DNA from: Pleurocapsales cyanobacterium LEGE 06147
GTDB taxonomy: Bacteria; Cyanobacteriota; Cyanobacteriia; Cyanobacteriales; Xenococcaceae
Assembly (NCBI GenBank): GCA_015207585.1
Contig: JADEWQ010000001.1
Location: forward strand, 81,449-145,448
DNA: 64,000 nt
Direction of reading: 5' to 3'
A program made the translations under genes and the position numbers. The notes beneath the pieces were generated by a model. The model did no database searches and was not told the origin of the DNA. It was given only the letters and a program-made list of their open reading frames with translations. Shown in pieces: positions 19,033 to 28,311 of the stretch (positions are counted from its first letter, which is position 1; the number at the start of each line of letters is the position of its first letter).

Positions 19033-19893
19033 TTACTTTATCCCTATTACCGTCATACCTCTAAACAGTATGGGCAGACTTGCTATTTTTCTTCTTAAAA
19101 AGTAAGGTAGTATGTCTAGAAAATTTTCACAAACTCTAAAAATAGGTAATGTAGCTGAATTTAGGGGTATTTCTAAGTTAGTTCTTTGATAGCTTTTATA
19201 TAAGCTTATTTTTACAAATCCAGCTCTTCGAAAAAGTTCGGCAAGCTCTGTAACTGTATATTCCTTCAGATGAAATCCCGTTGCTATCTCATCGAAATAC
19301 TTCGAAATATCATGGGGTCCGGACAAACGATTGGGTGTAATGCAGATATAAATACCGTTAGGAACCAAAGCTCTATATATGTTCTGAAGTTGAATAAAAG
19401 CATCATCGGGATGTAAATGTTCCATTAGCTGATGACTATAAGCAATATTGATGCTGTTTTCAGGAACGGGGATATTACAATTTTCAGAGAGCAGAAATTT
19501 AAAGTTTTGTGGAAAAATTATATTTTTGGCAATTTCATTAGAAACATCAACTGCATATACTTTTTTGACATATTTAGCTACTTCTATAGAGAGACTACAA
19601 TCTCCAGGACCTACTTCTAAAAAAGTTGTATTGAGATTTAAAAAATGACTGAGCAATTGCATCCGTTGGCTGACTACCCAAGCCGTAATTTTCGAATTAG
19701 ATTTTCGAGTTAATTGCGGATGTAAGGGAACTTTTTTAAATAGTTCATCGTAAAGAGCAGTGTATAAGTACTGTCTTTCTTTCTCACTAGAATTTCTCAG
19801 CCTGCTCGCCAATTCTTTTTCAATTTCATAATGCTCTCTAATTTGTTCTATATTTCTTTTTTCGTTTTTATCAATTTTTATCTTTATAAACAT
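19033..19893 (-). CDS. Class I SAM-dependent methyltransferase
   Basis: 286 residues. Motif I is FLEVGPGDCSLSIEVAKY (near residue 92), followed by an acidic end of beta-2 (VYAVDVS) and a motif II-like segment (ENSINIAYSHQLMEHLHPDD). These define a Rossmann-fold methyltransferase of the Methyltransf_11/25 type. In this location the likely substrate is a sugar or a lipid-linked glycan, giving O-methylated residues, but small-molecule substrates cannot be excluded. The N-terminal 60 residues are charged and probably form a helix bundle. It stands alone between two AT-rich gaps. Confidence 0.82.
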   Translation of the reverse strand: MFIKIKIDKNEKRNIEQIREHYEIEKELASRLRNSSEKERQYLYTALYDELFKKVPLHPQLTRKSNSKITAWVVSQRMQLLSHFLNLNTTFLEVGPGDCSLSIEVAKYVKKVYAVDVSNEIAKNIIFPQNFKFLLSENCNIPVPENSINIAYSHQLMEHLHPDDAFIQLQNIYRALVPNGIYICITPNRLSGPHDISKYFDEIATGFHLKEYTVTELAELFRRAGFVKISLYKSYQRTNLEIPLNSATLPIFRVCENFLDILPYFLRRKIASLPILFRGMTVIGIK

Positions 19894-20050
19894 TGACTTT
19901 ACCTCTAATTGGTATCTGCCTTTTTAGATTAATTAAAAAAATAAAAAGGTAGATAGCAAAATGGATATTTTTTAGTCAAAAGATAGATAATGGACAACGA
20001 ACGGCAAATAGCGAACGATGTCCGAGTAAGAAGTAATTAAGAACTGGAGA

Positions 20051-20177
20051 TATAGCAGTTTTGATTTGGATAAGGTACAAATTCAAACAATAATTCCAAA
20101 AATAAAAAAAAAAGAATAGTTCTTTATGCCCAAACTTTAAACTGAGATATGTACCTTACTTAATAAGAATTGCTATA
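20051..20177. mobile_element. MITE with terminal inverted repeats
   Basis: The left end TATAGCAGTTTTGATTTG.. continues to ATAAGGTACA. The right end, read on the other strand, is TATAGCAATTCTTATTAA.. continuing to GTAAGGTACA. The terminal repeats are about 28 bases and imperfect. The core of about 70 bases is AT-rich with no reading frame, and TA dinucleotides sit at both edges. This is the form expected of a miniature element moved by an IS630/Tc1-type transposase. Confidence 0.65.
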
Positions 20178-20253
20178 ATTATTTCCTCTTTTTCCCTTAC
20201 TTTTATCTGCGATCGACTCTTAATAGCATCCATAATTGTCTATCTATTTTTAT

Positions 20254-21411
20254 TTAAAATGAAAGTTGAGTAGATTTATCTAATTGGTTAGGAATGTCAC
20301 ATAAATCTAAATATTGTTTTGTTGCTGTTTCCAAGCTAAATTGGTCGAGCCAGGATGAATCAACTTCTTTGTGTTTGCTATCTATTGCTGCCAGGATCGC
20401 TTTTGCTAAAGCTGTACTATCGCCGACTGGGGTTAACCAGCCGTATTTACCATTATCTAAAATTTCAGCAGGTCCACTCGAGCAGTCTGTAGAAACTACT
20501 GGAGTTCCCACAGCCATCGCTTCAATCAATACGGTAGGTAATCCCTCCCAGGCTGAAGAGAGTACAAACACTGCTGCACGAGCCATATAGGCATAGGGAT
20601 TATCCACATAGCCGAGTAAAGCAACATCTTCCTCTAAGCCTAACTCTTGAATTAAAGCTTGAAGCTTGGGTTGGTCAGGTCCCCAACCCAAGATCGCTAA
20701 CCGCGCCGCTCGCACTTTTCGTACCCAAGCAAAGGCTAGAATTAAAGTTGGAAAATCCTTTTGGGCTTCCAATTTTCCTACTCCTAAAATGACTGGCGGC
20801 TCTTGGGGAAGAAACCAGGGATGTTCCAAAGGTGCTCGTGCCTTTTCTAAAAGTTCGGAGTTGATTACTGGGTTGTAAATTGACTGGATGCGTTCTACGG
20901 GTAGACCAGTGAATTGAGCTAGTTCCTCGGCTGCTTTTTGGGAAACCGTTACGATTCGATCTGCTTTGGGATAAAAATATTTTATAAAAAGAGGGATTAA
21001 ATATTTCCTGGTTGGGGTCATATGTTGAAGAGAGTGGAAAAGGATATTGTGCTCTGTTACTACTATCCGCGTAGGTACTTTGGCAATACACTTAGCCCAC
21101 AAAGCAATCTCGTTGGCATAGTGCATGGCAGAAATCAAAACATAAGGCTGCTCCCTTCGAAGATAGCTCGCTAAAGCAAAAACAGTTGCCAAAACTCCTG
21201 AAACTTTTAGATCTACAAGCCGCACTCCAGATGGCACTTTTTGCAGATGAGGTCCCCATGCTTTGCCAAGAACTAAATCTACTTTTATGCCCCGTTGAAT
21301 AAAACCAGAGGCTAAATTAAGCATAACCCTCTCTGCTCCACCACCCCCAAGACTGCAGAAAAAAAGGGCAATATGAAATGAAGCATCAGTTGAAGGAAAA
21401 TTGGATTTCAT
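20254..21411 (-). CDS. Glycosyltransferase, family 4
   Basis: 385 residues. The N-terminal half has the signature SLGGGGAERVMLNLASGF of a GT4 subgroup active in exopolysaccharide and LPS assembly. The donor half has VILGVGKLEAQKDFPTLI and LSSAWEGLPTVLIEAMAVGTPVVST near residue 285, which provide the nucleotide-sugar contacts. It should add one sugar to the lipid-linked chain. It follows the condensation-carrier-thioesterase gene by 85 bases on the same strand. The glycosyl acceptor could therefore be the product of that pathway rather than the main polymer; this is an inference from position only. Confidence 0.87.
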   Translation of the reverse strand: MKSNFPSTDASFHIALFFCSLGGGGAERVMLNLASGFIQRGIKVDLVLGKAWGPHLQKVPSGVRLVDLKVSGVLATVFALASYLRREQPYVLISAMHYANEIALWAKCIAKVPTRIVVTEHNILFHSLQHMTPTRKYLIPLFIKYFYPKADRIVTVSQKAAEELAQFTGLPVERIQSIYNPVINSELLEKARAPLEHPWFLPQEPPVILGVGKLEAQKDFPTLILAFAWVRKVRAARLAILGWGPDQPKLQALIQELGLEEDVALLGYVDNPYAYMARAAVFVLSSAWEGLPTVLIEAMAVGTPVVSTDCSSGPAEILDNGKYGWLTPVGDSTALAKAILAAIDSKHKEVDSSWLDQFSLETATKQYLDLCDIPNQLDKSTQLSF

Positions 21412-21495
21412 TTATATAGTTATTTAGAAAAATAAGTGGATAAAATCAACATAAAAAATTATAATCTTACCCCGTCCAACGTCTTCTCAGTCTTA

Positions 21496-24327
21496 TTATT
21501 TTGTTTGAATTCGATCTAAACAAATCTTTAATTTTTCGGCTAGGATGGGCGATGTGACGATGGAACTATGATGACCGGGAATCTGGTAGGTTTCTATTTC
21601 TTCGGTAGCTATTGCACCCCAACCTAATTGGGGGTCGACGTAATATCCGGGAGGTTGTTTGCTGGCGCGGAAGAAAGTGATACGACCTGAATAGAGCTTA
21701 GGTTGATATTTTCCCTGGGCATAGGTGATAGTTTCTCTAACCTGTTCCAGGGCACGGTCTATTGAAGCCGCCGTATTTGCTTGTAGAAACCGATCGCTCA
21801 AGTAATTCCAAGGAGAAGACCTCAAGACAAATAAGGTTAAATTATTAATCCATCGCTCCAGATAATTCATCTCGTTGCGAGAGAGTTTTAGATTAGTGCG
21901 GTGCGGCAGCACCCGCAAAGTGGGATCGCATCTCTTCTGGCTTTCGACTTGTTTGACTCTTACCTCATCTTTTTGCTCGGTCTCTATCTTCTCGATCGCC
22001 TTTGCTTTACTGTTAATTTTAGCCATTATGGCTTTCGGACCCAGTTGTATTATCTTGTTGACAAAGCGAGGGAAGAGGTCTTTTAGAATATAACCCGACA
22101 GGGAAAACAGTCGCGGTATGGGGGGCATGATTTTGGGATAGCCGGGATAATAAGTCTCGAACATGGCTAGCAAGGCTACTTCCTGCCCTTGCGCCAGAAG
22201 CTGCTGAGCCATTTCAAAGGCGATCGCACCTCCAGCAGATAAACCCGCTAGGCAATAAGGTCCTTCTGGTTGGACGGTACGTATCAACTTGATATAGTCA
22301 GTCGCCATCTCCTCAAATATATTGGGCAGAGTCTGTTTTGCTTCGTCATCATACATTCCCTTGGCTTGCACTCCATAAACTGGCTGATCCGACCCCAGAT
22401 AACCCGACAATTCGCGATAGCAAAGAACGTTACCCCCCATGCCATGAATGCAAAAAAGTGGTGGTTTGGAACCTTTAGGCTGAATTGTCACCAAGGGAGA
22501 CCAAAGCCACGACTCTCCTTGCTGGCGGATAATATCAGCTAGCTGTTCTACTGTTGGAGCTTGGATTAAAGTAGCAAGGGGCAAATTTTTGCCAAAGGCT
22601 TTCTCGATTTGAGCGAACAAGCGTACGGCTAGCAGGGATTGTCCTCCCAGTTCAAAGTAGTTATCCCTAATGCCTATAGGCTCAACACCCAAAACTTTTT
22701 CCCAAATTTTGATTAGCTGGAGTTCTACATCATCCCGAGGAGGAGCAAAGGTTTGTGACGAATTTCTGTTAGTTTGGTCAGCTGTCGAGATTGCCTTCTT
22801 CTCTAGCAAATGCTGTCGTTCTGCCTCACTCAATGACAACAGAGAAGATATGGATTGTTCTGGGTCAGCAACAATATTTTCTAGCACTACTTTAAAGTGG
22901 TCTAGTAGCCGCGCGATCGTTGTTTCCTCAAATAAATCGGTGTTGTACTTCAACAGGCAGTTAATGATTCCGCCTTCCTCGGTCAAGGATAAAAATAAAT
23001 CGAAATCAGCAGTTCCGTTGTCAGTCTCCAAAGGTTTTACAGTTAAGCCAGATAGTTGCAAAATTTGTCTGGGAGTATTTTGGAAGGCAAACATCACTTG
23101 AGACAGAGATACTTGACTTAACTCCAGACTCCTAACCACCTCCTGCATCGGTAAATCTTGATGAGCATAAGCTCCCGATACTACCTGACGCACTCGGCTC
23201 AGGAAGTCTCGGAAACTGGGATTGCCAGAAAGGTCGCTGCGCAGAATCAGTAGATTGACAAAGTAACCGATGAGTTCCTTTAGCTCCTTGCGGTTGCGGT
23301 TGGCAACGGGACTACATACAAATAGGTCATCCTGCTCTGTATAGGTATGCAAGAGAACTTTAAAAGCTGCCAGTAAAGTCGCAAATAGGGTAGCTCCTTC
23401 CTTACGACTCAAAGTTTTGAGGGAATCTACTAGTTCTTGAGAAAGCTGTAGCTTTTGGCAAGCACTGCGGCGAACTTGAATAGCCGCTCTGGGGCGGTGC
23501 GGCAGCACCCGCTGCGCGGGAGCGCTCGGTAACTGTAATTCGCGGAGGTTATTGTCTAGCTGCTGTTTCCAATAATCTAGTAATGCCTCTCGAAACTCTC
23601 CTTGAAGCCATTGATGCTGCCAAGCGGCAAAATCGGCATACTGTATTGGTAAATCTGTTAGTGGAGAAGATTCCCCAGTAGAGAAAGCTTCATAAAGGGT
23701 TGCCAATTCGGCAAACAAAAGACCTTCAGACCAGCCATCAAAAACAATGTGGTGGACTGTTAGGAGAAATACCCATTCCTCTTCATTTAACCGCACTAAG
23801 GAAACCCGTAACAGTGGCTTTTTGCTCAGATCGAAGGGTCTTTCGGCTTCCTCGATAACCATCTGCCTGACTCGAGTTTCCCTTTCAGCTTCGGTCAATT
23901 GCCGGAGATCGCTCAGTGGTAGAGTCAAAGTCTCATTTGGAGCGATAATTTGGACTGGTTTTCCCTCTACTGCTGAAAAAGTTGTTCGCAAAGCTTCGTG
24001 ACGTTGTACGATTTCATTGAGACTTTGCTGTAGTGCAGAGACATTGAGCGAACCCACAAGCCGAAAGGCAAAGGGAATATTATAGGCGGAATTACTACCC
24101 CCCAACCGATCGAGTAACCACAACCTTTCTTGAGGAAAAGATAACTTAAGATGGTCGTCTCGCGAGACCCTAAGTAGAGGTGGAGCTTGATTTTGCAAGC
24201 TAATGATGGTTCTAATCGCTTGCCAAAGATCTGCTGGGGCGCTGCTCGATTTGGTCTGGCTTTTTTGTACTTTTTCCTTTAATTCTGATTGAGATAGGCT
24301 GAGATTTTCTGTATTTGGGGGATTCAT
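21496..24327 (-). CDS. NRPS-like protein: condensation, carrier, thioesterase
   Basis: 943 residues. A condensation domain spans about residues 60-500, with the active motif HHIVFDG at 192-198. A peptidyl carrier domain spans about 530-605, with DNYFELGGQSLLAV giving serine 564 as the pantetheine site. A thioesterase spans about 620-935, with nucleophile serine 697 in GLSAGG and a C-terminal histidine in PGHHSS. No adenylation domain is present between condensation and carrier domains, so activation must come in trans, most simply from the AMP ligase at 26128-27684. Two copies of the 30-base palindrome are inserted in frame: residues 271-280 (PAQRVLPHRP) in the condensation domain and about 801-810 (DPTLRVLPHR) in the thioesterase lid. 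The product is not known; it should be an ester or amide. Confidence 0.9.
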   Translation of the reverse strand: MNPPNTENLSLSQSELKEKVQKSQTKSSSAPADLWQAIRTIISLQNQAPPLLRVSRDDHLKLSFPQERLWLLDRLGGSNSAYNIPFAFRLVGSLNVSALQQSLNEIVQRHEALRTTFSAVEGKPVQIIAPNETLTLPLSDLRQLTEAERETRVRQMVIEEAERPFDLSKKPLLRVSLVRLNEEEWVFLLTVHHIVFDGWSEGLLFAELATLYEAFSTGESSPLTDLPIQYADFAAWQHQWLQGEFREALLDYWKQQLDNNLRELQLPSAPAQRVLPHRPRAAIQVRRSACQKLQLSQELVDSLKTLSRKEGATLFATLLAAFKVLLHTYTEQDDLFVCSPVANRNRKELKELIGYFVNLLILRSDLSGNPSFRDFLSRVRQVVSGAYAHQDLPMQEVVRSLELSQVSLSQVMFAFQNTPRQILQLSGLTVKPLETDNGTADFDLFLSLTEEGGIINCLLKYNTDLFEETTIARLLDHFKVVLENIVADPEQSISSLLSLSEAERQHLLEKKAISTADQTNRNSSQTFAPPRDDVELQLIKIWEKVLGVEPIGIRDNYFELGGQSLLAVRLFAQIEKAFGKNLPLATLIQAPTVEQLADIIRQQGESWLWSPLVTIQPKGSKPPLFCIHGMGGNVLCYRELSGYLGSDQPVYGVQAKGMYDDEAKQTLPNIFEEMATDYIKLIRTVQPEGPYCLAGLSAGGAIAFEMAQQLLAQGQEVALLAMFETYYPGYPKIMPPIPRLFSLSGYILKDLFPRFVNKIIQLGPKAIMAKINSKAKAIEKIETEQKDEVRVKQVESQKRCDPTLRVLPHRTNLKLSRNEMNYLERWINNLTLFVLRSSPWNYLSDRFLQANTAASIDRALEQVRETITYAQGKYQPKLYSGRITFFRASKQPPGYYVDPQLGWGAIATEEIETYQIPGHHSSIVTSPILAEKLKICLDRIQTK
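21900..21929. repeat. 30-base double-palindrome repeat, copy A
   Basis: The sequence is GGTGCGGCAGCACCCGC followed by AAAGTGGGATCGC. It contains two short stems (GGTGC/GCACC and CCCGC/GTGGG) and ends on half of a HIP1 site. It lies in frame inside the thioesterase codons and is read as DPTLRVLPHR. Confidence 0.85.
23496..23525. repeat. 30-base double-palindrome repeat, copy B
   Basis: GGTGCGGCAGCACCCGC followed by TGCGCGGGAGCGC, inside the condensation-domain codons. The peptide is APAQRVLPHR. The length is a multiple of three and no stop is introduced. Confidence 0.85.
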
Positions 24328-24386
24328 TGTTTGTTCGTAATCTAGAAATTATGTTTTACTAAAAGCGTTCTAAACAGCGTCTTCAG

Positions 24387-25274
24387 ATGAAACAAAATTG
24401 GAAGATGATGCTAAGAAGGCTGAAAGCATTTGCTACGACAACAACAGAGCGACTACAAATCTTTACCAATTTGGTTTATCTACGCGAGATCGAGTATGGT
24501 CGGGGGGGAGAGCGCATTCTCAAGATAGATATTTTACACCGTAGAAACTTGCCAGAAGAGGCAATGCCTGTTCTGGTATGGATACACGGTGGAGGTTGGT
24601 GTCAGGGTAGAAAGGAGGAGGGAATTAAGTGGTTAATTCCTTTTGCCAATCGGGGCTATTTTTGCGCGAGTATTGAATATCGCCTGAGTCAGGAAGCTCA
24701 TTTTCCAGCTCAGATAGAAGACTGCAAATGCGCCATTCGCTTTTTAGGGGCTCATGCTAAGAAGTTTCACCTCAAAGAAGAATGTATTGGAGTCTGGGGC
24801 ATTTCGGCAGGGGGTCATTTAGCAGCACTTTTGGGAACTACTTCTCATGTTAAAAAATTAGAGGGACAGGGAGGTTGGCATCAATTTTCCAGCCGAGTAC
24901 GAGCTGTTTGCGATTGGTTCGGACCGACTGATTTCCTGAGAATGAATGACTTTCCCAGTAAAATCGACCACGATGCTGCCGATTCTCCCGAAGGAATGCC
25001 GATCGGCGGAGCAATTCAGGAAAACCAGGAAAAAGCAGCTAGAGCCAATCCAATTACTTACCTAACTGGCGAGGCTTCGCCCTTTCCGATCGTGCACGCA
25101 GACAACGATCGCCTCGTACCTTTTAATCAGAGCCAATTATTATATGAGGCACTCAAGCAAGCAGGAGTAGAGGTGACATTAGAAATGGTTAAAGGTGGCG
25201 GACATGGAGAAAAATTTAATGCTTCTATTGTCCTAAAAAAAGTAGAGAAATTTTTTAACAAACACCTTCAATAG
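24387..25274 (+). CDS. Alpha/beta-hydrolase, carboxylesterase type
   Basis: 295 residues. HGGGW (67-71) is the oxyanion-hole motif of hormone-sensitive-lipase-like esterases. The nucleophile is serine 140 in GISAGG, with aspartate 241 (HADNDRLVPF) and histidine 273 (GGGHGE) completing the triad. No signal peptide is visible, so it should act in the cytoplasm or at the membrane. It is divergently transcribed from the condensation-carrier-thioesterase gene, with only 59 bases between the starts, so the two probably share a control region. It may release or edit acyl chains made by the adjacent pathway; acyl-sugar deacylation is another option. Confidence 0.85.
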   Translation: MKQNWKMMLRRLKAFATTTTERLQIFTNLVYLREIEYGRGGERILKIDILHRRNLPEEAMPVLVWIHGGGWCQGRKEEGIKWLIPFANRGYFCASIEYRLSQEAHFPAQIEDCKCAIRFLGAHAKKFHLKEECIGVWGISAGGHLAALLGTTSHVKKLEGQGGWHQFSSRVRAVCDWFGPTDFLRMNDFPSKIDHDAADSPEGMPIGGAIQENQEKAARANPITYLTGEASPFPIVHADNDRLVPFNQSQLLYEALKQAGVEVTLEMVKGGGHGEKFNASIVLKKVEKFFNKHLQ

Positions 25275-25381
25275 ACCTTTTGCATAAGTTTCCAAAACCC
25301 GGATTGAATCATGAATTAAAAACTAATAACTCTAAATTTAAAATTCATAACTCTTTAAAACTAATGGATAAAAGCTTTCAA

Positions 25382-25651
25382 TTAAGAAACTGTCTGCTCA
25401 TAAATATTTTTCTTTGTCTTTATCAACTCCACGATATCTGCTACAGTCCGAAAATTTTCAAAGCTAATTTCATTTGATTCAAACTGAATATCGAAGGCAT
25501 CTTGCAAGTTAAAAACAAGGGTCATTGCATTGATAGAATCTAGTCCCAAGCCAAAAATATCAGTATCTTCTGTCAGCTCTTCACTACTAATATCTGGCAA
25601 AAGATTTAAAACAACATCTTTAGTTTTCTGCTTTATTTCTTCAATCGTCAT
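25382..25651 (-). CDS. Acyl carrier protein
   Basis: 89 residues, acidic. The motif DIFGLGLDSINAM places the phosphopantetheine serine at residue 39, and the flanking helices (IKQKTKDVVLNLLPDI, LVFNLQDAFDI, FRTVADIVELIK) fit an ACP fold. The GLDSINAM form differs from fatty-acid-synthase ACP (DSLD) and is typical of dedicated carriers in secondary pathways. It lies between the esterase and AMP-ligase genes. The likely cargo is the acyl adenylate made by that ligase, which would make it the donor carrier for the condensation domain. A phosphopantetheinyl transferase is not in the window. Confidence 0.88.
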   Translation of the reverse strand: MTIEEIKQKTKDVVLNLLPDISSEELTEDTDIFGLGLDSINAMTLVFNLQDAFDIQFESNEISFENFRTVADIVELIKTKKNIYEQTVS

Positions 25652-25690
25652 AACTTGAAAATTAATATTTTTCTACAGTGTATGGGAGAA

Positions 25691-25719
25691 TCAGGAGTTA
25701 GGAGTCAGGAGTCAGGAGA
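25691..25719. repeat. GGAGTCA heptamer tandem repeat
   Basis: TCAGGAGTTAGGAGTCAGGA continues with GTCAGGAGA, about four tandem units. It overlaps the last codons of the broken S23-type gene. An inverted copy lies at 26101-26121 on the other side of that gene, so the broken gene is bracketed by an inverted pair. Confidence 0.75.
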
Positions 25720-26085
25720 ATAATTCCGTTGCTCGATTTTGCTGGCATAGGAATCTAGTAGCTTACTAACTTCTTCTAGGTGCAGCATCAGTCCCGTACT
25801 ATCGCCGTAGTTAAGATCCTGCGCCAGAATTAAGTAATATCTACATTCTTCTCACGATCCTTGTGCTATGTTCAAAAATCGGACTTTATCAGCTAAAGTT
25901 CTCTTTTTGAAGCCCTCTGCTATGTTGGCAGGGACAGAAACAGACGCTCTTCTTAATTGTGAAGTTAATTCATAGGTTTCTGAAGCAGGAAAATTACGAC
26001 TAAAACTATAGACTGATAAAACGAAGCGATGAGCTTTTTGCCAAACTATCAAATCTCGAAAGCTTTTAGCTGGTTGATTTGACAT
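25705..26085 (-). pseudogene. Four-helix bundle (S23/23S-intervening) protein, nonsense mutation
   Basis: The frame starts MSNQPAKSFRDLIVWQKAHR and continues SVPANIAEGFKKR, which is diagnostic of the four-helix-bundle family first seen in 23S rRNA intervening sequences. Codon 78 is TGA (25852-25854). The frame then goes on without another stop as EECRYYLILAQDLNYGDSTG to a TGA at 25705-25707, giving the full family length of about 126 residues. One stop codon in an otherwise complete gene suggests recent inactivation. Such genes are often stand-alone and mobile, and no rRNA is nearby. Confidence 0.78.
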
Positions 26086-26127
26086 TAATTTAAATTTAAT
26101 TCCTCCTGACTCCTGACTCCTTTCTTT

Positions 26128-27684
26128 TTATACCAACGCTTTTCGCAAAATTTTACCTAGAGGACTTTTAGGAATTTCATCGCGAAATTCGATAATTTTG
26201 GGCACTTTAAATTCTGCTAGTCTTTCTTTGCAGTAGGCGGTAATTTCTTGTTCTTGGCAGTCTTGGGCATTTTTGAGAACGATAACTGCCTTAACTATCT
26301 CTCCGGCAAAGGGACCTTTAACGCCGACAACAACCGCTTCCTTTACTTTGGGATGACCGATTAAAACGTCCTCGATTTCGATGGGATCAACTTTGCGACC
26401 TCCAGTATCGATCAAGATTTTCTTTCTGCCAGTAATGTAAAGACGACCTTCCTCATCAATCTTGCCTAAATCGCCAGTAAAAAACATACCATCGCGAAAT
26501 GCTTGTTGATTGAGTTCTGGCAGATCGTGATACCCATTGGTAAGAGCCTGGCTGGCGATCGCTACCTCACCGCTCGTTCCATTAGGTAGTTCTTTGTCCC
26601 CGTCATCAATAATTTTAATTTCTACATTTTTCATGGGTACACCGACGCAATTCCAAGTCTTTTCTGGCTGTTCGTCCAGATTAATCGATACGGAACCAGC
26701 TTCCGTGCATCCATATAGTTGTCTGACAGAAACGCCAAAGCGATCGCGGAATTTATCAAAAATATCTTTTGAGAGAAAGTTACCCGCACTAAAGCAAAGT
26801 CTGAGAGTAGATAAATCTGCTGGAGTTTCTGGGGGAGTTTCGGCTAGGGTATTAAAGATATAAGGCACGGCAGGTAAAATAGTAATCTGCTCCTGCTCGA
26901 TTAACTCCAGTACTCTCGTTCGTCTGAACACAAAGGGAATTTCTACTGGCATTCCCCGCTGCCAAACTTGCTCTAGGATAACCAGAGTTGCCCCGTTACA
27001 AAGAGCAGCCAGCAGACAATTGCCCAAACCGTGAGCGTGATAGAGGGGAACGAGGCAGAGAATGCGATCCGAGGAAGTAACCCGAGCAGTTTCAGTAAAA
27101 TTGGTTACTTCATGATATAAATTCTCTTGAGTTCTACCCACTCTTTTGGGTCTTCCCGTAGATCCGGATGAATATTGATAAATAACCTCTCCTGTAAAAG
27201 TAGTTGAACTTTCATTACTCGGACTTTCTATAGGAGTAATTAAGTCGTAAAAATAAGTTGCCGAGGATTGCTCTTCATCAACGACAATTAATTCTATTGG
27301 TTGCCCTCTTTCTAAGATAATCTCGCGACACATTTTAGCCCGTTTGCCATCAGTCACGATCGCCTTTACATTACTGTCGCTGACGTAGTAACTAATTTCC
27401 TCTGCCTTAAAAAGATGGTTCAGGGGAACGGCGATCGCTTTTAACTTAGCAATGGCAAAAAAACTGAAAACAAATTCGGGACAATTGGGCAAAATTAGTG
27501 CTACGCGATCTCGCTTTGCGGGTGCTGCCGCACCGCCTTGACCAATTCCGAGCGCACTCAAGCCTTTGCTCAAACCTGTAATCTTACGATAAAGCTCATC
27601 ATAACTAATTCTCAAATTGTCATAGACAATAGCAGTATGTTCGGGATACTTTTTTACCGCTTTAACCAGTAGGTCTTCTAGCAT
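26128..27684 (-). CDS. Acyl/aryl-AMP ligase
   Basis: 518 residues of the ANL superfamily. Core motifs are YQYSSGSTGRPKRV (P-loop), the QLYGCTEAG motif, FFTGDLGKIDEEGRLYITGRK and the catalytic lysine in IPKSPLGKILRKAL near the C-terminus. It should make an acyl- or aryl-adenylate and load it on CoA or, more likely here, on the adjacent free ACP. Next to a DUF98 chorismate lyase the favoured substrate is 4-hydroxybenzoate, paralleling Rv2949c and FadD22 in mycobacterial phenolic glycolipid synthesis. It is separated by 12 bases from the lyase gene. One 30-base palindrome is inserted near residue 50 (GQGGAAAPAKRDR). Confidence 0.87.
   Translation of the reverse strand: MLEDLLVKAVKKYPEHTAIVYDNLRISYDELYRKITGLSKGLSALGIGQGGAAAPAKRDRVALILPNCPEFVFSFFAIAKLKAIAVPLNHLFKAEEISYYVSDSNVKAIVTDGKRAKMCREIILERGQPIELIVVDEEQSSATYFYDLITPIESPSNESSTTFTGEVIYQYSSGSTGRPKRVGRTQENLYHEVTNFTETARVTSSDRILCLVPLYHAHGLGNCLLAALCNGATLVILEQVWQRGMPVEIPFVFRRTRVLELIEQEQITILPAVPYIFNTLAETPPETPADLSTLRLCFSAGNFLSKDIFDKFRDRFGVSVRQLYGCTEAGSVSINLDEQPEKTWNCVGVPMKNVEIKIIDDGDKELPNGTSGEVAIASQALTNGYHDLPELNQQAFRDGMFFTGDLGKIDEEGRLYITGRKKILIDTGGRKVDPIEIEDVLIGHPKVKEAVVVGVKGPFAGEIVKAVIVLKNAQDCQEQEITAYCKERLAEFKVPKIIEFRDEIPKSPLGKILRKALV
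27505..27534. repeat. 30-base double-palindrome repeat, copy C
   Basis: This is the reverse complement of the copy A/B form: GCGATCTCGCTTTGCGGG followed by TGCTGCCGCACC. It is in frame inside the AMP-ligase gene, where it is read as QGGAAAPAKRDR. Confidence 0.85.
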
Positions 27685-27696
27685 TTTTTTCAGCGT

Positions 27697-28311
27697 TTAA
27701 AATTGTTTGAGAAAATAGCTTTCAGGAAATTTTTCAGTAATCATCATTGTTGGTTTGCGATTGGAATATACACAGTAAGTACGAAATAAAACGTTTTCGT
27801 CGGTTTCAATTTGAAAATAATTTGCTAGATCGCCAGCTTCTTCTTTTCCCGAATCTACAATTTCTTTAAAAGTTTCTACTCTATGATCGAACCAAATTTT
27901 TCCGATAGGAGTCTTGGTGTGGAGTAACTCTTTTCTAAATTGTTCATCTAATCTATCTGGAATAATAATTGATTCGGCATAAATATAATTTTTACGACTT
28001 ATTCTTCCTCGCAACAAAATTTTTCTAGCAATTACTTCAGTTCCTTTTTTAACTTGCATTACGGGAAGATTGTGAGCTAAAACTACTAAACCTTCTGCTA
28101 GTTTAGCCACCTGAATTTGTTCAAATAAATATGCTTCCAATATATGAGTTAATGTTCCATCGGTTGTCAGTAAAATTCTTTGAAAAGTACTCAAAGCAGC
28201 TGGATCGATATGACTTCTATTAAGAGAGCGTTGTAAATCGACTCTCATTGTTTCATCTTTTCCTTTGATTGTGGGAATGGATGATTCTGAAAACATTGAC
28301 TGTACCTTCAT
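27697..28311 (-). CDS. Chorismate pyruvate-lyase family protein (DUF98 type)
   Basis: 204 residues. The segment RILLTTDGTLTHILEAYLFE is the hallmark of the DUF98 family. ARKILLRGRISRKNYIYAES and TPIGKIWFDHRVETFKE also fit. The family includes Rv2949c of Mycobacterium tuberculosis, which converts chorismate to 4-hydroxybenzoate and pyruvate. In cyanobacteria 4-hydroxybenzoate can also feed plastoquinone synthesis, but that role would normally use a different gene context. Here the direct neighbour, 12 bases away, is an AMP ligase, followed by an ACP and an NRPS-like gene, so a specialised product is favoured. It appears to be the first gene of that transcript. Confidence 0.82.
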   Translation of the reverse strand: MKVQSMFSESSIPTIKGKDETMRVDLQRSLNRSHIDPAALSTFQRILLTTDGTLTHILEAYLFEQIQVAKLAEGLVVLAHNLPVMQVKKGTEVIARKILLRGRISRKNYIYAESIIIPDRLDEQFRKELLHTKTPIGKIWFDHRVETFKEIVDSGKEEAGDLANYFQIETDENVLFRTYCVYSNRKPTMMITEKFPESYFLKQF

